Assembly: GCF_007830065.1 (NCBI RefSeq)
Contig: NZ_VLKK01000007.1
Location: forward strand, 124,001 to 188,000
DNA from: Sphingobium wenxiniae
GTDB taxonomy: Bacteria; Pseudomonadota; Alphaproteobacteria; Sphingomonadales; Sphingomonadaceae
Direction: 5' to 3'
Length of the DNA: 64,000 nucleotides
A program made the position numbers and the translations under genes. Shown piece after piece: positions 62,495-64,000 of this stretch (within the stretch, counting starts at the first letter, position 1; each line of letters begins with the position of its first letter). Under the pieces are notes generated by a model. It did no database searches, was not told where the DNA came from, and saw nothing but the letters and a program-made list of their open reading frames with translations.

Positions 62495-63547
62495 ATGGCG
62501 GAAAAGAAACGCGGCGCGAACGAGCCTGAACCACGGCCGATCATCGTCAAGAAGATCGTCGTCGAAGGGCATGGCGGCCATCATGGCGGCGCATGGAAGG
62601 TCGCCTATGCCGACTTCGTGACGGCGATGATGGCTTTCTTCCTGCTGATGTGGCTGCTGGGCGCGACCACGGAAAAGCAGCGCAAGGCGCTGGCCGACTA
62701 TTTCACGCCGACGCTGGTCGAATTGAAGATGGGATCGGCGGGCGCGACCGGCCTGCTGGGCGGCGACAGCCTGATGGGCAAGGAAAATTACCCGACCACC
62801 GGCGGTCAGGGCAACATGTCCATCACCATCCCCCGCGACGCGACCGGGACGAAGGATCAGGGCGGCAAGGCCATGAAGGCGGCCGACCGCGCCAAGTTCG
62901 AATCCCTCAAGAAGGAGCTGGAAGCGCGCATGACGCGCCGAGGTATGCAGAATCTCCGCAAGAATGTCCGCTTCACCGAAACGCGCGAGGGGCTTCGCAT
63001 CGACCTGATCGACGAGGCGGATTTCGCGATGTTCTCGATGGGCACTGATCGGCTGCTGTCGCAGGCGCGCGCGCTGGTGGGCGAAGTCGCCAAGGTGCTG
63101 GAGACGATGCCCAACCCGCTGATCGTGCGCGGCCATACCGATGGCCTGCCCTATGCGGCGGGGCGGACGATGAACAACTGGATGCTGTCCTCCGCCCGCG
63201 CCGAAGCGACCCGCAAGGCTTTGTCCGACGAAGGGATCGGCAATGGCCGCTTCGCCCGGATCGAGGGCGTGGCCGACCGCGAGCCTTTCGTGAAGGGCGA
63301 TGCCTACGACCCGCGCAACCGGCGCATGTCGATCGTCCTGGGCTGGACGGGCGGCGCGGAAACGTCCGACGCCGACGAAGCGAATGACGCGGAAACCAAA
63401 GCCGCCATCGAGGAGCGGGACAATCCCCTGCGCGTAGCGCGCGAACAGGCGCTACGGCTCAACATGGGCGGCACGGGCCTGCCCGCAGGCGCGAATCTCA
63501 TCAATCCGACGGCCGCAAGCACATCCAGCAAACCCGGCAAGCATTGA
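62495..63547 (+). CDS. motB: Flagellar motor stator protein MotB
   Basis: Peptidoglycan-anchored stator subunit, 350 residues. KVAYADFVTAMMAFFLLMWLL carries the channel Asp. The C-terminal OmpA-like domain has VRGHTDGLPYAAGRTMNNWMLSSARAEATRKAL and NRRMSIVLGW. A long, acidic tail (about residues 280-350) extends past the OmpA domain. It follows motA directly. Confidence 0.96.
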   Translation: MAEKKRGANEPEPRPIIVKKIVVEGHGGHHGGAWKVAYADFVTAMMAFFLLMWLLGATTEKQRKALADYFTPTLVELKMGSAGATGLLGGDSLMGKENYPTTGGQGNMSITIPRDATGTKDQGGKAMKAADRAKFESLKKELEARMTRRGMQNLRKNVRFTETREGLRIDLIDEADFAMFSMGTDRLLSQARALVGEVAKVLETMPNPLIVRGHTDGLPYAAGRTMNNWMLSSARAEATRKALSDEGIGNGRFARIEGVADREPFVKGDAYDPRNRRMSIVLGWTGGAETSDADEANDAETKAAIEERDNPLRVAREQALRLNMGGTGLPAGANLINPTAASTSSKPGKH

Positions 63548-63682
63548 TGAAGCGTGGCTTTGAAGGGCGACGCGGGCAGAGACGCTCCGGACAGCGCCAC
63601 AGCATGGCGGCGCTGTAGGACAGCGTTGGATCAGACTGGTTTGGGTGGAACGCAGATGTTGCGTAGGCCCTCTTCTTCCATT

Positions 63683-63705
63683 CCAGCGAAAGCTGGGATG
63701 ACGGA
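63683..63705. repeat. REP-like element after motB
   Basis: The core CCAGCGAAAGCTGG (63683-63696) is identical to the copy at 155-168. The DNA from 63548 to 63765, between the convergent motB and histidine kinase genes, contains no gene and no clear terminator. Confidence 0.7.
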
Positions 63706-63765
63706 CATTGAATGGAGGAAAATGGCCGAAAACCGCCGCCAGATTACGCCATGATCACATGAAAC

Positions 63766-64000
63766 CTAGCCCGGCAGGATCAGGCTCGCCTCCAGCCCGC
63801 CTTCCGCGCGGTTGGCGAGGCGCAGCGAGCCGCCATGCTCGGTCATGATCGCCCGCACCAGCGCGAGGCCCAGCCCCGCCCCGCCGGTATCGCGGTTGCG
63901 CGATCCTTCCAGCCGGGTGAAAGGCTCCATCATCTCCTCCATGCGATCTTCGGCGATGCCGGGACCGTCATCCGCCACGATCAGACGGATCGCCCCGTCT
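63766..64000 (-). CDS. Sensor histidine kinase, C-terminal part (cut by window edge)
   Basis: About 77 codons of a HATPase domain: AIRLIVADDGPGIAED (N/G1-box), FTRLEGSRNRDTGGAGLGLALVRAIMTEHGG (F- and G2-box) and a short end with LILPG before the stop. The remainder lies outside the window. The layout is of the EnvZ/OmpR class. It converges with motB. Confidence 0.88.
   Translation of the reverse strand, partial: DGAIRLIVADDGPGIAEDRMEEMMEPFTRLEGSRNRDTGGAGLGLALVRAIMTEHGGSLRLANRAEGGLEASLILPG

Noticed and set aside
1..64000. CRISPR arrays, tRNA/rRNA genes, insertion sequences, prophage or riboswitch
   Set aside because: No regular spaced repeats, cloverleaf-like sequences, transposase or phage proteins, or known aptamer cores were recognised by eye; a covariance-model search would be the decisive test for RNAs.

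Overview
The window looks like chromosomal DNA of a high-GC alphaproteobacterium, most likely a member of the Sphingomonadales (Sphingobium/Sphingomonas/Novosphingobium type). This placement is an inference from the CckA kinase, the alphaproteobacterial LexA box (GTTC-N7-GTTC) in front of recA, the sphingomonad-like protein sequences and the REP-type intergenic repeats. No tRNA, rRNA, CRISPR array, insertion sequence or prophage was seen.

Left part (1-25 kb), housekeeping. It opens with the last codons of an outer-membrane-type protein and its terminator. Next come mtgA, a GNAT acetyltransferase, a transglutaminase-like protein, recA with its SOS box, a single-domain response regulator, cckA, a DUF2062 membrane protein, smpB and dapA. 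Divergent from dapA are a Slt70-type lytic transglycosylase and greB, then a yfiR-yfiN-yfiB-like c-di-GMP signalling operon. A PPK2 kinase, aspS, ribonuclease D with an I78 inhibitor-like lipoprotein, several small uncharacterised genes, hslO, argF and argD follow.

Right part (25-63.5 kb), one nearly complete flagellar locus. On the minus strand lie fliS, fliD, an unknown late gene, and the long block flhB-fliR-Q-P-O-N-M-L-K-J-I-H-G-F-E headed by a FlbD/FleQ-type sigma54 activator. A flagellin gene diverges from it. Genes for osmoregulated periplasmic glucans (opgD-like and opgH) follow on the plus strand and face a minus-strand operon of a lytic transglycosylase, flhA and fliA. Then come flgA-flgM-flgN-like and a MotA/MotB-like pair on the minus strand, and flgBCDEFGHIJKL plus motAB on the plus strand. 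Chemotaxis genes, flhF and flhG are absent.

Regulation can be partly read from the DNA. Sigma54 -24/-12 promoters sit in front of flgB, flgG, flgA and the transglycosylase-flhA-fliA operon. Sigma28-type promoters (TAAA-N15-[G/T]CCGTNNT) sit in front of the flagellin gene, fliD, the unknown 27.1 kb gene, motA and probably flgM. Two tandem 19-bp palindromes lie about 95 bp upstream of the flgB promoter, and a related site lies between the activator gene and the flagellin gene; they are good candidates for the activator's enhancers. Together this suggests the cascade activator + sigma54 -> basal body/hook and fliA -> sigma28 (held by FlgM) -> filament, cap and motor. A CtrA-like box next to the activator gene may connect the cascade to the CckA kinase encoded in the same window.

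Notable oddities are an apparently non-lipidated FlgH, two stator-type gene pairs, a FlgJ without its muramidase domain, a nuclease-fold protein lacking catalytic residues, and two families of dispersed inverted repeats.
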